Positions 6,852 through 16,300 of a DNA stretch of 22,619 nucleotides are shown piece by piece (the first letter of the stretch is position 1; each line of letters starts with the position of its first letter). The notes beneath the pieces were generated by a model that was given only the letters and a program-made list of their open reading frames with translations, had not been told where the DNA came from and did not search any database. Position numbers and translations under genes: made by a program. This stretch comes from Mesostigma viride (Eukaryota; Streptophyta; Mesostigmatophyceae; Mesostigmatales; Mesostigmataceae), in the NCBI GenBank assembly GCA_009746045.1, contig RPFO01000597.1, positions 1 through 22,619 on the forward strand. The letters are read 5' to 3'.

Positions 6852-8101
6852 CTATAGCTGCCAGTTTGGGTGGGAGTGTCCACGCCTCGGCGCCATACGT
6901 GAGCACCGTGAGGACGAGGACCTTGAAGAGCATGCGCTTGCGGTGCTCGACCGGAGGACCTTCGAGCGCCAGTAGGTGTTGAGCGAACGGAGCTTGGCCC
7001 AGGCAAGGCCGATGCGGGTGTCCACATCGTCGGCAGTGTCAGGAAGCCAGCTCCCCAACAGCTTGAAGCGGTCGCGGAACGGGACCTCCGTCCCGTCGAG
7101 CAGGCGCGGCAGCGGTGGTGACAGTACTGGAGGCCCCAATCACCATCGCCTCAGTTTTGACACTAATCTCCAACCCCACCGCCCGCGCCTCCACCAGGCC
7201 CAGACAGTCCAGCCAGGTCTGAATGTGCTCGGGGCTCTCGATGAGGGTGGTGTCATCCGCATAAATCAGGTCGGCAAGGCGGTATTAAACCAGGTCTAAC
7301 CCCGCCGTGCTCTTTGGATGTCCAAGCCTGGCTCGAACCCCTTAATTAAGAGCAGTAAAGCGCGCACGTGCCCGGCGCATGACGTGATCCACGACAATAA
7401 TGAACAGGTATGGGGACAGGACACAACCTTGCCACACCCCGTGGTGAAGGGGGAATGGTGGGGTGGTGCCTTCCGCAGTCCGCACTACTGCCTGTGAGCC
7501 CTCATACATGCAGTCGGCGAATGGCAGCAATAAACGCAGGTGGCACTCGATCCAGAGCTAGGATGGCCCAAAGAGCCTCCCAGAGGACCGTGTCAAAGGC
7601 CTTGATATAGTCAACAAAAATAAAGACCAGCGGCAAACTGTCAGGGGGAAGGCGACGCACCTCCTCCATCAACCGGCGCGCGACAAACACAGCCATGACA
7701 GTGTTACGACCACGACGGAAACCCATCTGAGACTCACCCAGGTGTGGGTCCAGCGCGGCGCGGAGCCTGTGCAGCATCATGCGCATGAAGACCTTCAGCG
7801 CAGCGCTCTGGAGGCAGACACCCCTGTAGTTACCGGGGTCAGCAGCAGAGCCCTTGTTGTACAGCATGACGCGGATGGCCGTCTGCCACTCAGCAGGCGG
7901 AGGCTCGTCAGAAAGCAGAACACGGTTGCAGAACGCCAGCAGAAGATCCCTAACCGCCGGATCAGGGGTCTTCAGCAGCTCAGCAGAAAGGTGGTCGGCA
8001 CCGACCGCCGCATCGTACCGCAGGCGAGCAAGGGCGCCGTCCAGTTCCTTCAAAGTGAAGGGGGGGACGACGTCGTCAGTGGCAAGGCAGCCCTCCTGCA
8101 A
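6852..8101 (-). pseudogene. LINE-A ORF2 reverse transcriptase domain, catalytic residues present
   Basis: The part at 8101-7502 carries GADHLSAELLK, MLYNKGSAADPGNYRGVCLQ, GFRRGRNTVMAVFVARRL and motif A VDYIKAFDTVLWEALW with its catalytic aspartate. In the next frame, 7530-7342 carries TPPFPLHHGVWQGCVLSPYL (motif B, QG..LSP). A third segment has IYADDTTL at about 7249-7266, with YADD at 7252-7263, the two catalytic aspartates of motif C. After another shift FKLLGSWLP and IGLAWAKLRSL follow (7139-6980), the thumb-like region. All catalytic aspartates survive although the frame is broken at least three times. LINE-B at the right end is a homologue with the same motif order. Confidence 0.88.
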
Positions 8102-8751
8102 GGCGGGGACTTGGTAGTCCGCGGCCGAGGAGGGGGGCGCTGGCGGTGGCGGGGGTCCGGCAACCCCGAGACGGGCGGCCGTCTCGGGGTGAAGCGGCGG
8201 GGGGGGGCGCGAGCCCCACCTGTCAAGGAAACATTGTGGGCCAACCAGCGGTCAAGGCTGACCGGCGCCGTGCCGTCCCCCGTGTGCTCCACCGGGGTGC
8301 GCTGCCGCCAGCCGCCGAGCCGGTCGAGGTGGTACCACATGTCCTTGCCCTGGTTGCGAGCCTGGCAGGCCTTGGCATCCGCGATGCACTGGGCCGCCTC
8401 CGCGTCCTGAGCGTGCTCGTAGGCCTCCACGAGGGCGGCCTTGAGCACTGGTTTCTGCAGCGGGTCCCGGTTACGCTTGAGGCGGTGCCGGGCGGCCAAG
8501 ACCTTGGGGTCCTGGCGGTAGAGCGGGCCGGGGCGGCGGCGGGGCATGGCTGGCAGGTGCCGGGCCGCCAGCAACGGGGCACGGGCCGCAAAGCCCGCAA
8601 AAATGGCGGCGTTGGGGGCACCCTTGTCCAGCTCGTCGACGTCCGCCCGGGCGCCCAGGGCCGACAGGTACTCCGTCGGCACCGGTTCCGCTCGTGTTCG
8701 GCGTCCGTCCAGTCCTCAGGATCTCCCTTGACCGGATGTAGAGCAGACCAG

Positions 8752-9616
8752 TCAGGGCGGACCACTGGGGCGCGGCGCACGGGGACGTGCATGGAACCGG
8801 AGCCGAATGGTCGCGCGCACCAACCGGTGGTCAGAGCACACCGTGGGCGTGTCAAACACTCGGGTGTCCAGGACCGAGGTGCACCTTGACTGCCGTACCA
8901 CCACGTAGTCCAAACAGGCCTGACGGCCGTTAGGGCCACGAAAAGTGATCAAGTCCTGTGAGGGACGTTGGACTGAAGTGGCAGTTGACAGCAACCATCC
9001 CGCTATCCCGCAAAAAGGCAGAAAACGGGGGAGTGTTGTCGTTAGCAGTAGTGTCAGCAGGCGCAAAGCGACTGCCAGCAGTGCCCACGGGGAGCGTGGC
9101 ATTGGCGTCGAGCAGCATAACCAAAAAGTGGCGGGCCGGAGTGACCCCCTCAAGGCTATGCAAGGACTCGAAGAACTCCTTGCGTTTCGACTCAGGCCGG
9201 TAGACCACTATGGGGTGCATAGCCCACCCCTACCGTGAGGTGGGGGTGCATAGCCCACCCCTACCGTGAGGTGGTGTTTAGACCGCCCCTCGACGGAGGT
9301 GAAATGTGCTACCATAAGGCGTGGTGTTAGAAACTGTACTGAGGCTAGCAACTGCCAACGGCGAACACAAAAGACCAACACCACCTTGGCCTGGCGTCCC
9401 ACTTCCAGCGAAGTAGAAACGCCAACCGCCTGCAAGGCGGTTAGTGCTCACCGTGCCAAATGGCACCTGGCGACGGTGCTCCTGCACGCCTAGAATAGAT
9501 ACACGATGTGCAATGCAAAATGCGACAAGCTCCTCTACCCGGCAGCTATGGTCGTCATCTGCTAGCAATGTGCGTGTGTTGAAAGTGGCAAGGGCCAAGG
9601 ATGCCTGCTGGCCCAC
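8752..9616 (-). pseudogene. LINE-A ORF2 endonuclease domain (APE-like), frameshifted
   Basis: Family motifs appear in order. LALATFNTRTLLA and GVQEHRR are the N-terminal strand and the catalytic-glutamate region of exonuclease-endonuclease-phosphatase folds. TVGVGYAP near 9265 follows. LLDANA near 9110 corresponds to the GDFNA motif, and NDNTPPFSAFLRDSGM follows it. ITFRGPNGRQACLDYVVV near 8935 and SDHRLVRATIRLR near 8830 are the last conserved Asp and the SDH catalytic histidine. All key residues are recognisable, but the domain is split over two frames with at least three shifts. A 30/31-bp tandem duplication at 9211-9271 lies in the middle and by itself breaks the reading. Confidence 0.8.
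9211..9271. repeat. Tandem duplication of 30/31 bp inside LINE-A endonuclease
   Basis: The unit tggggtgcatagcccacccc followed by taccgtgagg occurs at 9211-9240 and again with one extra g at 9241-9271. It falls between endonuclease motifs, after the segment encoding TVGVGYAP, and it adds to the frame disruption. A replication-slippage duplication after insertion is the simplest reading. Confidence 0.9.
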
Positions 9617-9988
9617 CAGGGGAGAACGGCGATGGATGATGGGGGTGGATGCGGCGGGGGTGGAGGTGGGGGTGGAACGGAGGGGGGAAGGGAAGCGGAG
9701 GAAATAGTGCTTTTCATCGCATTGATTTTGTCCTGCAGGCGTAGGATGCGAGCCTGCCGCCTGCTCTGGGCATTCGGGGATGCTTGCGCAACGCAGAGGC
9801 GTAGAAAATCTAGCATGCGTTGGGTGTTGCTAATCTGGCTGCTGAGAGCTGTCGTTCTAGCCCGAGATACCGGCACCACCATGTGTCTCAGTCGACTGGT
9901 AGGTCGATGCATGGTAGTGGAACGGGGGACTATTTAGAGGCTGTCCCCGAAGCCTGTTAGCCGCGAGCCGACGAGTGGGGTTGTCTAC

Positions 9989-11205
9989 CTACTGGTAACC
10001 ACCAGGCCGCAGCACGCTTCTCACCACGAGACTCACTACGAGACTCTGCACCCTTGGTGTCAATCTCAACTCACCGTCAAAGGAGGCAACCCAGCGACCA
10101 TCCGACTTCGGACGCATCTGCACACGCTTCCCCCCCGGTACGTACCCATCCCGGATGGCCACGACCTTCGCGTGATTCCAGAGCTTGCTCCTTGCCGCCA
10201 GCTGTGCAGGGGTGTAGTCCTCGTCCATGCTGATGGGGCTGCCCTTGAGCAGGCGACGGGCGCCCATGACCCGTTTCTGGTCGTTCACGTTGGCCATCAT
10301 GGTGACCAAAACCAGGCCAGCTGGGCCTGGCAGGCGAATGGCCCTTTCAATGGTCACGTGATCCCGCAGCTGCAGCACCCCCAAGAACGCAGGTCCCCGC
10401 AAGGCCTCGGTAAGTGCGCGTGCGGTGTCATGCTTGCCCTTCTCAAAATCCTTGAGAATGATATTGCATTGGCGGAGCTGAGCCACATTCTGTGACGCGA
10501 CTGCGGTGGCAGCCGACTTAGCCTCCTGGGCGACTATGGCATCCAGGTTCTTCCCCGCCGCATCCGCGAACGTGACCCGCTTGGGGGGGAAGGTGGCCAT
10601 GGCCGCCTTTAATTCCAGCAATGTGGCTTGGGTGACAGCAGCGTTAGCAGCCAAAGACTTGAGCGCACCTTGCACAGACTTGAGCTCAGAGGTGACCGCC
10701 TGCAGCTCAGTGGGGTCGGCTGCGCCGGCAGTGGTGTCGGTGCATCGGCCAAGGTGTCGGATGCGGCCGCGATGGTCGCCGGCGGTTTGCAGAGTTCAGG
10801 GCAGCATGTAAAGAGGCAGGAGGTGCGTAGCTGGTCGTCTTCCCAGTGCTGCCACCCTGCGGGGGGGTCATCCTCAGCTGCGCCGGTGGTGGGGTGGCGG
10901 ATGATGTCGTCGGCGTCGTAGCGAATTTTGAGGATTTGCCGCACGTTGGCGACCGGCATGGTGAAAATTGCCGCAATGTCAGCCGGGTGCAGGCGGGTGC
11001 CGAGGCTTGTATATTTGGTTAAAGCAGACGGTGAAGGCGGTGGGTTGGCAGGCGTGGGGGTAGCCTCGGCGGCCATGGAAGTGATTTCCGTGGTACGCGG
11101 CTTCTTGGGAGCGGCGGGAGCGGTGCCGACGAAAGGGCTGGCTGCGGCAAGAACGTCTTCCAGCGAGCGGGTTTCTGTGGCGGCAGGTGTTGTAGCGGTC
11201 TCCAT
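9989..11205 (-). pseudogene. LINE-A ORF1: RNA-binding chaperone protein of L1 ORF1p type, one frameshift
   Basis: The ATG is at 11205-11203 (METATTPAATETRS). The N-terminal part (about 135 residues) is Pro/Ala/Thr-rich, with a segment HPADIAAIFTMPVANVRQIL that looks like a small helical DNA-binding fold. The frame then shifts by one between about 10735 and 10795, and the protein continues to 9989. That second half begins with a predicted coiled coil (ELQAVTSELKSVQGALKSL and on). It is followed by an RRM-like part (NIILKDFEKG) and a C-terminal domain with SPISMDEDYTPAQLAARSKL, the hallmark of L1 ORF1p C-terminal domains (leucine/acidic-DLTP-R-LW). Such proteins trimerise, coat the element RNA and act as nucleic-acid chaperones. 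One indel separates the two halves. Confidence 0.75.
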
Positions 11206-11872
11206 AGCTACGGGGAAGATGTCGAATGCTGGGGCGGGGGCGCAGGCGTGCTATTCACGAAGAGAATGCCGCCATATCGAGTCGAAAATAGCGATATCTG
11301 CTGGGCAGGCCGAGGTCGAGAACGTACGAAATCGGGGACGATAGCTGCCGGAAATTATACCAGCATGTTCGTCGTCAAAAGACGAGTCGAATGCAACAAA
11401 CCCGACTAAATTTCATGGCCTGAGTCGAAAGTTATGAGCATTCTCGGCAGCCATAGCTCGGCATATTTTCGCCCTAATTCCTCTATAATCGCCCTAATTC
11501 CTCTGTCATTCCATAACGCGTGCAATACTGAAAGAAAGAGGCACGTGTAATGCAAGGCCTGGATAGGTTGAGTGATCCATGAGCTTACATGCAGGCAAAG
11601 ATGACGCTGGAATGCATGCTAGCAAATGGTAGCAAGATGCTAACAACGCTCTGCTGGCAACTCTCTGCTGAGAAGCCATGCCCTAGCTTTTTGTCTAGCT
11701 ATGCTGATCTTCCCCCCCATGACAGGCTCCCCCTTTGCTGGGCATAGCTTGAAGATCATGGGGATGCAAGTGCCCTGGTGCACCTAGAGCAAGGGTCCTT
11801 TACATTCCCACCCTTGCAGGAAGTAGCTTATTAGAATGTATGATAGGCCATATGCCCCTTCTCTGGGCTATG

Positions 11873-11932
11873 TGCTACATATACTCCCAACGGAGTTATG
11901 TTCCTAATTAATTAATTAATTAATTATGGGCA
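11873..11932 (-). repeat. Right arm of the 60-bp inverted repeat (partner 4921-4980)
   Basis: On the plus strand it reads TATGTGCTACAT, then CTCCCAACGGAGTTATGT, then an ATTAATT run. This is the reverse complement of the left arm, with about 80% identity by eye. Confidence 0.6.
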
Positions 11933-12865
11933 CCTAGCTGATCTTCTTGCACAATCAACGCAGTATAAACCATCAACATCCAATCCTCACGATATATGCA
12001 CGGCTTGACGACGTATACAAAACCTAAATACTGCACAACTGCAACCTGCTATGGCTGACATGCAAGCAACGTCGAGTAGGATGGCGGTCTTAGAGAGGCT
12101 GGGCAGAGGTCGGTAGAAATAAGTGGAAAACTGGCAGAAACTAGGTAGAAACACGATATACTTACACCTGCAAGCACTATTGAGCCGGTGGCAGAGGCCA
12201 TTTCCAGGAAAATACAGCATACCGTAGCAATAGCCACGGTCACGCCTTACGCTATTTGCAGGCACCATCATGCCCGGAGCTACCCAATAAAAGTCTGCAC
12301 AAATCTCGGTTTAGTCGAGAGTCCGGGCGTTCGGAATGAATAAACATGTGTTAAGAAGTCGAAACACCATGGAAATACCAAGCATGGTGCCGCAGCAGAC
12401 CTGAGTCTTGACGTAATAATATGTATGCCGGTTTCCAGGGTTTCCGCATGAAAGTTGGGTGAGAAACTGGAAAAAACTACGTTTCCTTTGCCCCAGTACC
12501 TCAACAAACTCGTAGAAACCTAATTATCAACCTTTGAACGCATCATCATGGTCGTGCCACCCAACAGCCACTGAAATTCGCGCAAAAACTGGCGAGATCT
12601 ACCTGCCGCCATCGCCGTCGTCTTCACCTTCGTCCCGCGAAAATGCCTGATTTCAGTGGTACATATTTGTTTGCAGCTGTCACAAAAAAAATACCAAAAA
12701 TACCAGGATTTTTAATTCTTGAATTCTATGAGATGTTTCTGACCTATCAAAGAGACAACCAGCGCAGGCCAGAAATCGGGAGAATCCGGACCATGGAGAA
12801 TCCGGACCTATGTTGAAAGTTTCAGACCAAAAATCGCATGTTTAATAGGTTTGCCACGTGTCAGA

Positions 12866-12919
12866 TTACAACGCGATACATCGCGTTCTAACCCTACAAC
12901 GCGATGTATCGCGTTGTAA
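12866..12919. repeat. Two adjacent AACGCGAT-type palindromes in inverted arrangement
   Basis: acaacgcgatacatcgcgtt (12868-12887) and acaacgcgatgtatcgcgtt (12896-12915, flanked by gt) are separated by ctaaccct. Each is nearly self-complementary and each is the approximate reverse complement of the other. They share the core with the palindrome at 4291-4308. Function unknown. Confidence 0.75.
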
Positions 12920-13200
12920 AAAAACACGTCGAATGCGCAATCGATCTAGAAAGTAGAAACGTCTCCGCGACACTTCCGCGACTTCAGTCCTTTCCGTCAC
13001 CCTTGACATGTTGTCGTACAATACTACAAATTAACGCCAATAGAAACTCGCTATATCTCGATAGAGGCATGCCTCTCATATAATTTCAAGGTATCTCTTA
13101 ATGAATCTCGGCCCCCGCCCTCCGCTAATTTGCTAAAAAAGAGCCAATTTTGATCCGATTTCATGAAACTCGACATTAATTGTCTTGTTCAGAATAATGA

Positions 13201-13205
13201 TTACA
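13201..13205 (-). terminator. Candidate polyadenylation signal TGTAA of the PSRP1 gene
   Basis: The minus strand reads TGTAA about 175 nt after the stop codon. TGTAA is the usual chlorophyte signal; the match is short and could be chance. Confidence 0.4.
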
Positions 13206-13310
13206 GGCTTTTCACCATTTATTCCCACATGCACAGCAATGGATCAAGTGAGCAAAAACGTTGAAAATTTTTCAAGGCTCACTCTCATGGATTATCAAAG
13301 CCAGCTCACG

Positions 13311-13376
13311 AATGGCTAGCTAACCAATGGCCAGCTAGTCCGATGGCTAGCAAACCGAAGGCCGGCTAATCTAAGG
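13311..13376. repeat. Four degenerate 15-17 bp tandem units just downstream of the PSRP1 stop
   Basis: The units aatggctagctaacc, aatggccagctagtcc, gatggctagcaaacc and gaaggccggctaatc follow one another immediately 3' of the coding region (minus strand). They would lie in the 3' UTR of the transcript. Confidence 0.7.
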
Positions 13377-13377
13377 T

Positions 13378-16300
13378 TTAGGCATCCTTGGGCACAATGA
13401 CACCATAGCCTCCGTGCGTCCGCTCATAAAGCACATTGAGTTCTCCCGTCTCGGCATTGCGGAAGACGTAGAAGTCGTGGTCAATGTCCTGCATGCGCTC
13501 CAGAGCCTCCTGGGTGCTCATGGGGGGCATCGAGTAGTACTTGGCACGCACGACCTCCTTGGGCAGCGCCGCGGGCTTGGAAGCCGCGACCATGCTGCAG
13601 GGGGGGAATGATCGCAACACAACAGACAAACAGTCACATCCAAAATTGTCCTTGGTTAGATACATACATTAATACGTATGCGGCCCCTACGCCAAGCGGT
13701 ACATTTATGCGATAAAAATATTTCCACCATGATGAACCAACTCTACCCACACACACCCGCCCACAACGATTAGGGTGTCCACACAGCAGGGTATCAACAC
13801 CGAAGGCATAAATTGGCAACCCTGAGCAAGCAACGCCTATGCACCTGCCCACAACAGCACTAGCTAGGGTAATTAACCAAGTCTATTCCACCCCCATGCT
13901 CACGACGACTTGTAGCAAGAACACCCGGTTTACACATAAATAACGGCTGACCACCCACCTGCCCACGACAACCTCGTCGGTGACAGCGTCAGCAACATGC
14001 GGGGACCCGCGAGCGCTGGACGAGCGGCGCGCATCGCGCTTCTCCTTGTACTTGCGCAGCTTCTGGCGGATCTTGTCCGTCACCAGGTCAATGGACGCGT
14101 ACAGGATCTCCGCCTCCTCCTCCGCGCGCACGATGCCGCCCTGTGCGGGCGAAGAGTGGCAAGAAGGAGAAGCAATTGTGGGGCCATCGTGTGTGGGGGG
14201 GGAGGCGGTTGGGGGGGAGAGACAATGACACAAAAGCGCTGGGGAGGGAGTTAATCCCGACAGTCAACATGAGCAAAAACCTACCCCTTGCCAACAGAGC
14301 TTGCCTTATGAAGAGCTTGCCAAGCGAAACTGTAGATAAGACAGCCAGCGCAGCCTGCCATCTGGAAAGAGCTGGACTAAGGAAGCTCGAGCCTGCCTCT
14401 GTTATATACACAGGGCCCAGCTGTTTAACTCAGCCCAAGGTGGCCACCCGTGCGCTCGACGTGACCAACATGGTGACCCACATAGCCAACCACATGGTGA
14501 CCCACATAGTGAGCCACAAAGAAAACCACATGATGACCCACATACTGACCCACATAGCAAACCACATGATGGCCAACACAGCGACCCACATAACGAACCA
14601 CTGTAGTCCGCGCGCTCACCTTGGTGAAGACGGTGCACTCGGCCTTCTGCAGGTGTCCGCCCGTGCCCCCCGTGCGCACAGAGAGGCGGATGTCGACCTC
14701 GCGCACCATCTCGCCGTAGTGGGAGATGGCGTTGGACATCTTCTCCTCCACGTAGCCTGGGGGAAGGGTTGGGGGTTGAGGGTTTACGTGGGGGGTGGGG
14801 GGGGGGACGAGGCAGGTGCACAACAGGGCGGGTGTGGACAATATCGTGGGGTTGTTAGGCAGGTGACTAGTGGGAAATGGCACTGGACATAATCTCCTCC
14901 ACATAGCCTTGAGGAGGGGGGAGCTTGTTAGCAGTATACTTGGGGCCAGAACTGCTTGGGCAGGCACGCCGCAAAGATGATGAGGTGAACGCAGACAATC
15001 AGGGTGGGGAAGGGTTTGGCGCAGGCAAGGGGACAGGGTGGGGCGATTGGGGGCGGGAAAATTTGGGGCAGGGGCGGAAAAGGTGGAGCGGGCAATGGGA
15101 GAGGACAGAGGCGGACGACCTAGAACGGGACAAGGCAATGCAGGGACGCACTTTTCATGGCCAGTCCAGGCTTGGGGCACATGAAGGTTGAAGGCAAGTG
15201 GACGTTTATGGCAGGTGCGAGCAAAATCCCTCATGGAACGAATATTAGCAAGGACGAGTGGCCTAAGGCGAAGGGGGTGCAAATGGTGACGAGGGAGGGA
15301 CTGGGTGTCCGCATCGATAATAGATAGTCCACTATAGATAGTCCATTATAGATAGATTCAGCGCCCCCGGCATCCAATGCAGACTGACATAATCAAATGT
15401 GTGTGCGCACGTGCGAACGCACGCACAGGCAGGAACGAGTGAGGGAGCGAGGGAAATGTTGGCATGAGAGAAGCAGTCCAGGGAGCAGCAGGACATGGCC
15501 CCTCACATGTTCCCAGGTTCCCAGGTGTCCATGTGCCCCCCCCCAAAGGGCCACAGACGGAAATAGCATAAAATGACTCGTGGACAAGGGCAAAGTGAAA
15601 TGATCGTATATAAATTGCGACCAATAACGAGAAGAGTGAAAATTAATCGGGAAAAAAGAGTGCCGCTGCACTGGGGCATGGCTGGGTGGGTGCAGGCGGG
15701 GGCTACCAGCCAAAATGATGCAGTCGCACTGCAGGTAACCATGAGACAACCAGCGCACTGCAGGTACCCATGAGACAACCAGTGCAGGCATGGCATTACT
15801 ATACTTTAGTGACCACGGTAGCCATGAAACAACCAGCGCAGGCCTGACATCTACGTGCACATGTGCAAATTCTCTTCACAGTGAGGTATGGAACCCAGCC
15901 ACCGGGAGAGGCTACCGGGGGGTACGTGCACTACCAGCGAGGGGGGGGGGTACGTGCACTACCAGCGAGGGGGGGGGTACGTGCACTACCAGCGAGCAGG
16001 CCACTGCCAGAACAAGACATAGCGGGGCAGACAGCAGGCAAGTTATGTTGCGGCCTCCTGGGATGTGTGCGTTTTCGTTTCTTCGTTCTTGTTTCTGCTT
16101 TTATTCCCTGTTTGTTTTTCTGGTCTCTTCCCCCCTCCCCTGTTGCCTGTGACATACGCTGCTGGCCTACAAGCCGTGCTGGCTTCTGGTTAGTATGTAC
16201 CATGTAACTGCCTGGACGCATGGGCACATAGGGTGCCGACTACTAACGCTTTCTCCAGGAAACCCCTGTTGGAACGTGGTTAGAGTCCAAACTCCCAGTT

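Larger units (their letters stand above)
5075..9912 (-). pseudogene. LINE-A ORF2: APE endonuclease plus reverse transcriptase, many frameshifts, interrupted by hAT
   Basis: The ATG is at 9912. An N-terminal basic/helical segment (RRQARILRLQDKINAMK) and a proline run precede the endonuclease (9616-8752), the linker region (8752-8110), the reverse transcriptase (8101-6980), a conserved C-terminal region with LTYGAEAWTL near 6890, and GHLARTSQ at 6695-6720. The hAT element then interrupts the frame. Coding resumes at 5384 with VDTALGLAGPQRL and ends at 5075 with the basic tail KPPPPKRRRRFDA. Frames change near 9630, 9300, 9150, 8750, 8690, 8110, 7530, 7290, 7135 and 6980. ORF2 of intact relatives nicks target DNA and primes cDNA synthesis there; this copy cannot make a full protein. 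Confidence 0.85.
5075..11205 (-). mobile_element. LINE-A: non-LTR retrotransposon with ORF1 and ORF2, split by a hAT insertion
   Basis: Two consecutive minus-strand coding regions, ORF1 (11205-9989) and ORF2 (9912-5075), are separated by 76 nt. After subtracting the hAT element and one target duplication (1314 bp), about 4.8 kb of LINE remains from ORF1 start to ORF2 stop. ORF1 has the coiled-coil/RRM/C-terminal layout of L1-type ORF1p; ORF2 has an APE endonuclease and a reverse transcriptase with an intact YADD box. At least seven frameshifts and a small tandem duplication show the copy is inactive. L1-like by ORF1, but the clade assignment is tentative. The 5' UTR probably reaches beyond 11205 and the 3' UTR below 5075; I could not find target duplications. 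Confidence 0.88.
11206..13200. other. AT-rich intergenic region, no gene recognised
   Basis: The first 100-200 bp should be LINE-A 5' UTR. Beyond that I see no convincing coding sequence on either strand. It contains a tandem pair of cgccctaattcctct at 11470-11484 and 11490-11504, a (TTAA)n run near 11907-11926, the right arm of a long-range inverted repeat, and a pair of AACGCGAT palindromes at 12866-12919. A short inverted repeat ccactgaaat / atttcagtgg sits at 12568-12577 and 12650-12659. Confidence 0.55.

Noticed and set aside
12170-12220. Minus-strand ATGGCCTCTGCCACC followed by a GTAAGT donor, a possible small first exon
   Set aside because: No downstream coding exon could be found between it and LINE-A.
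12568-12659. Possible 92-bp MITE with ccactgaaat/atttcagtgg arms
   Set aside because: No target duplication flanks the arms and the interior has no family features.
14467-14598. CRISPR-like array
   Set aside because: Direct 12-bp units without unique spacers, in an intron of a eukaryotic gene; an ordinary minisatellite.
14425-15282. 285-aa minus-strand ORF as an independent gene
   Set aside because: Only the GYVEEK to VFTK part (14756-14620) is coding; the rest is intron sequence left open by low-complexity repeats.
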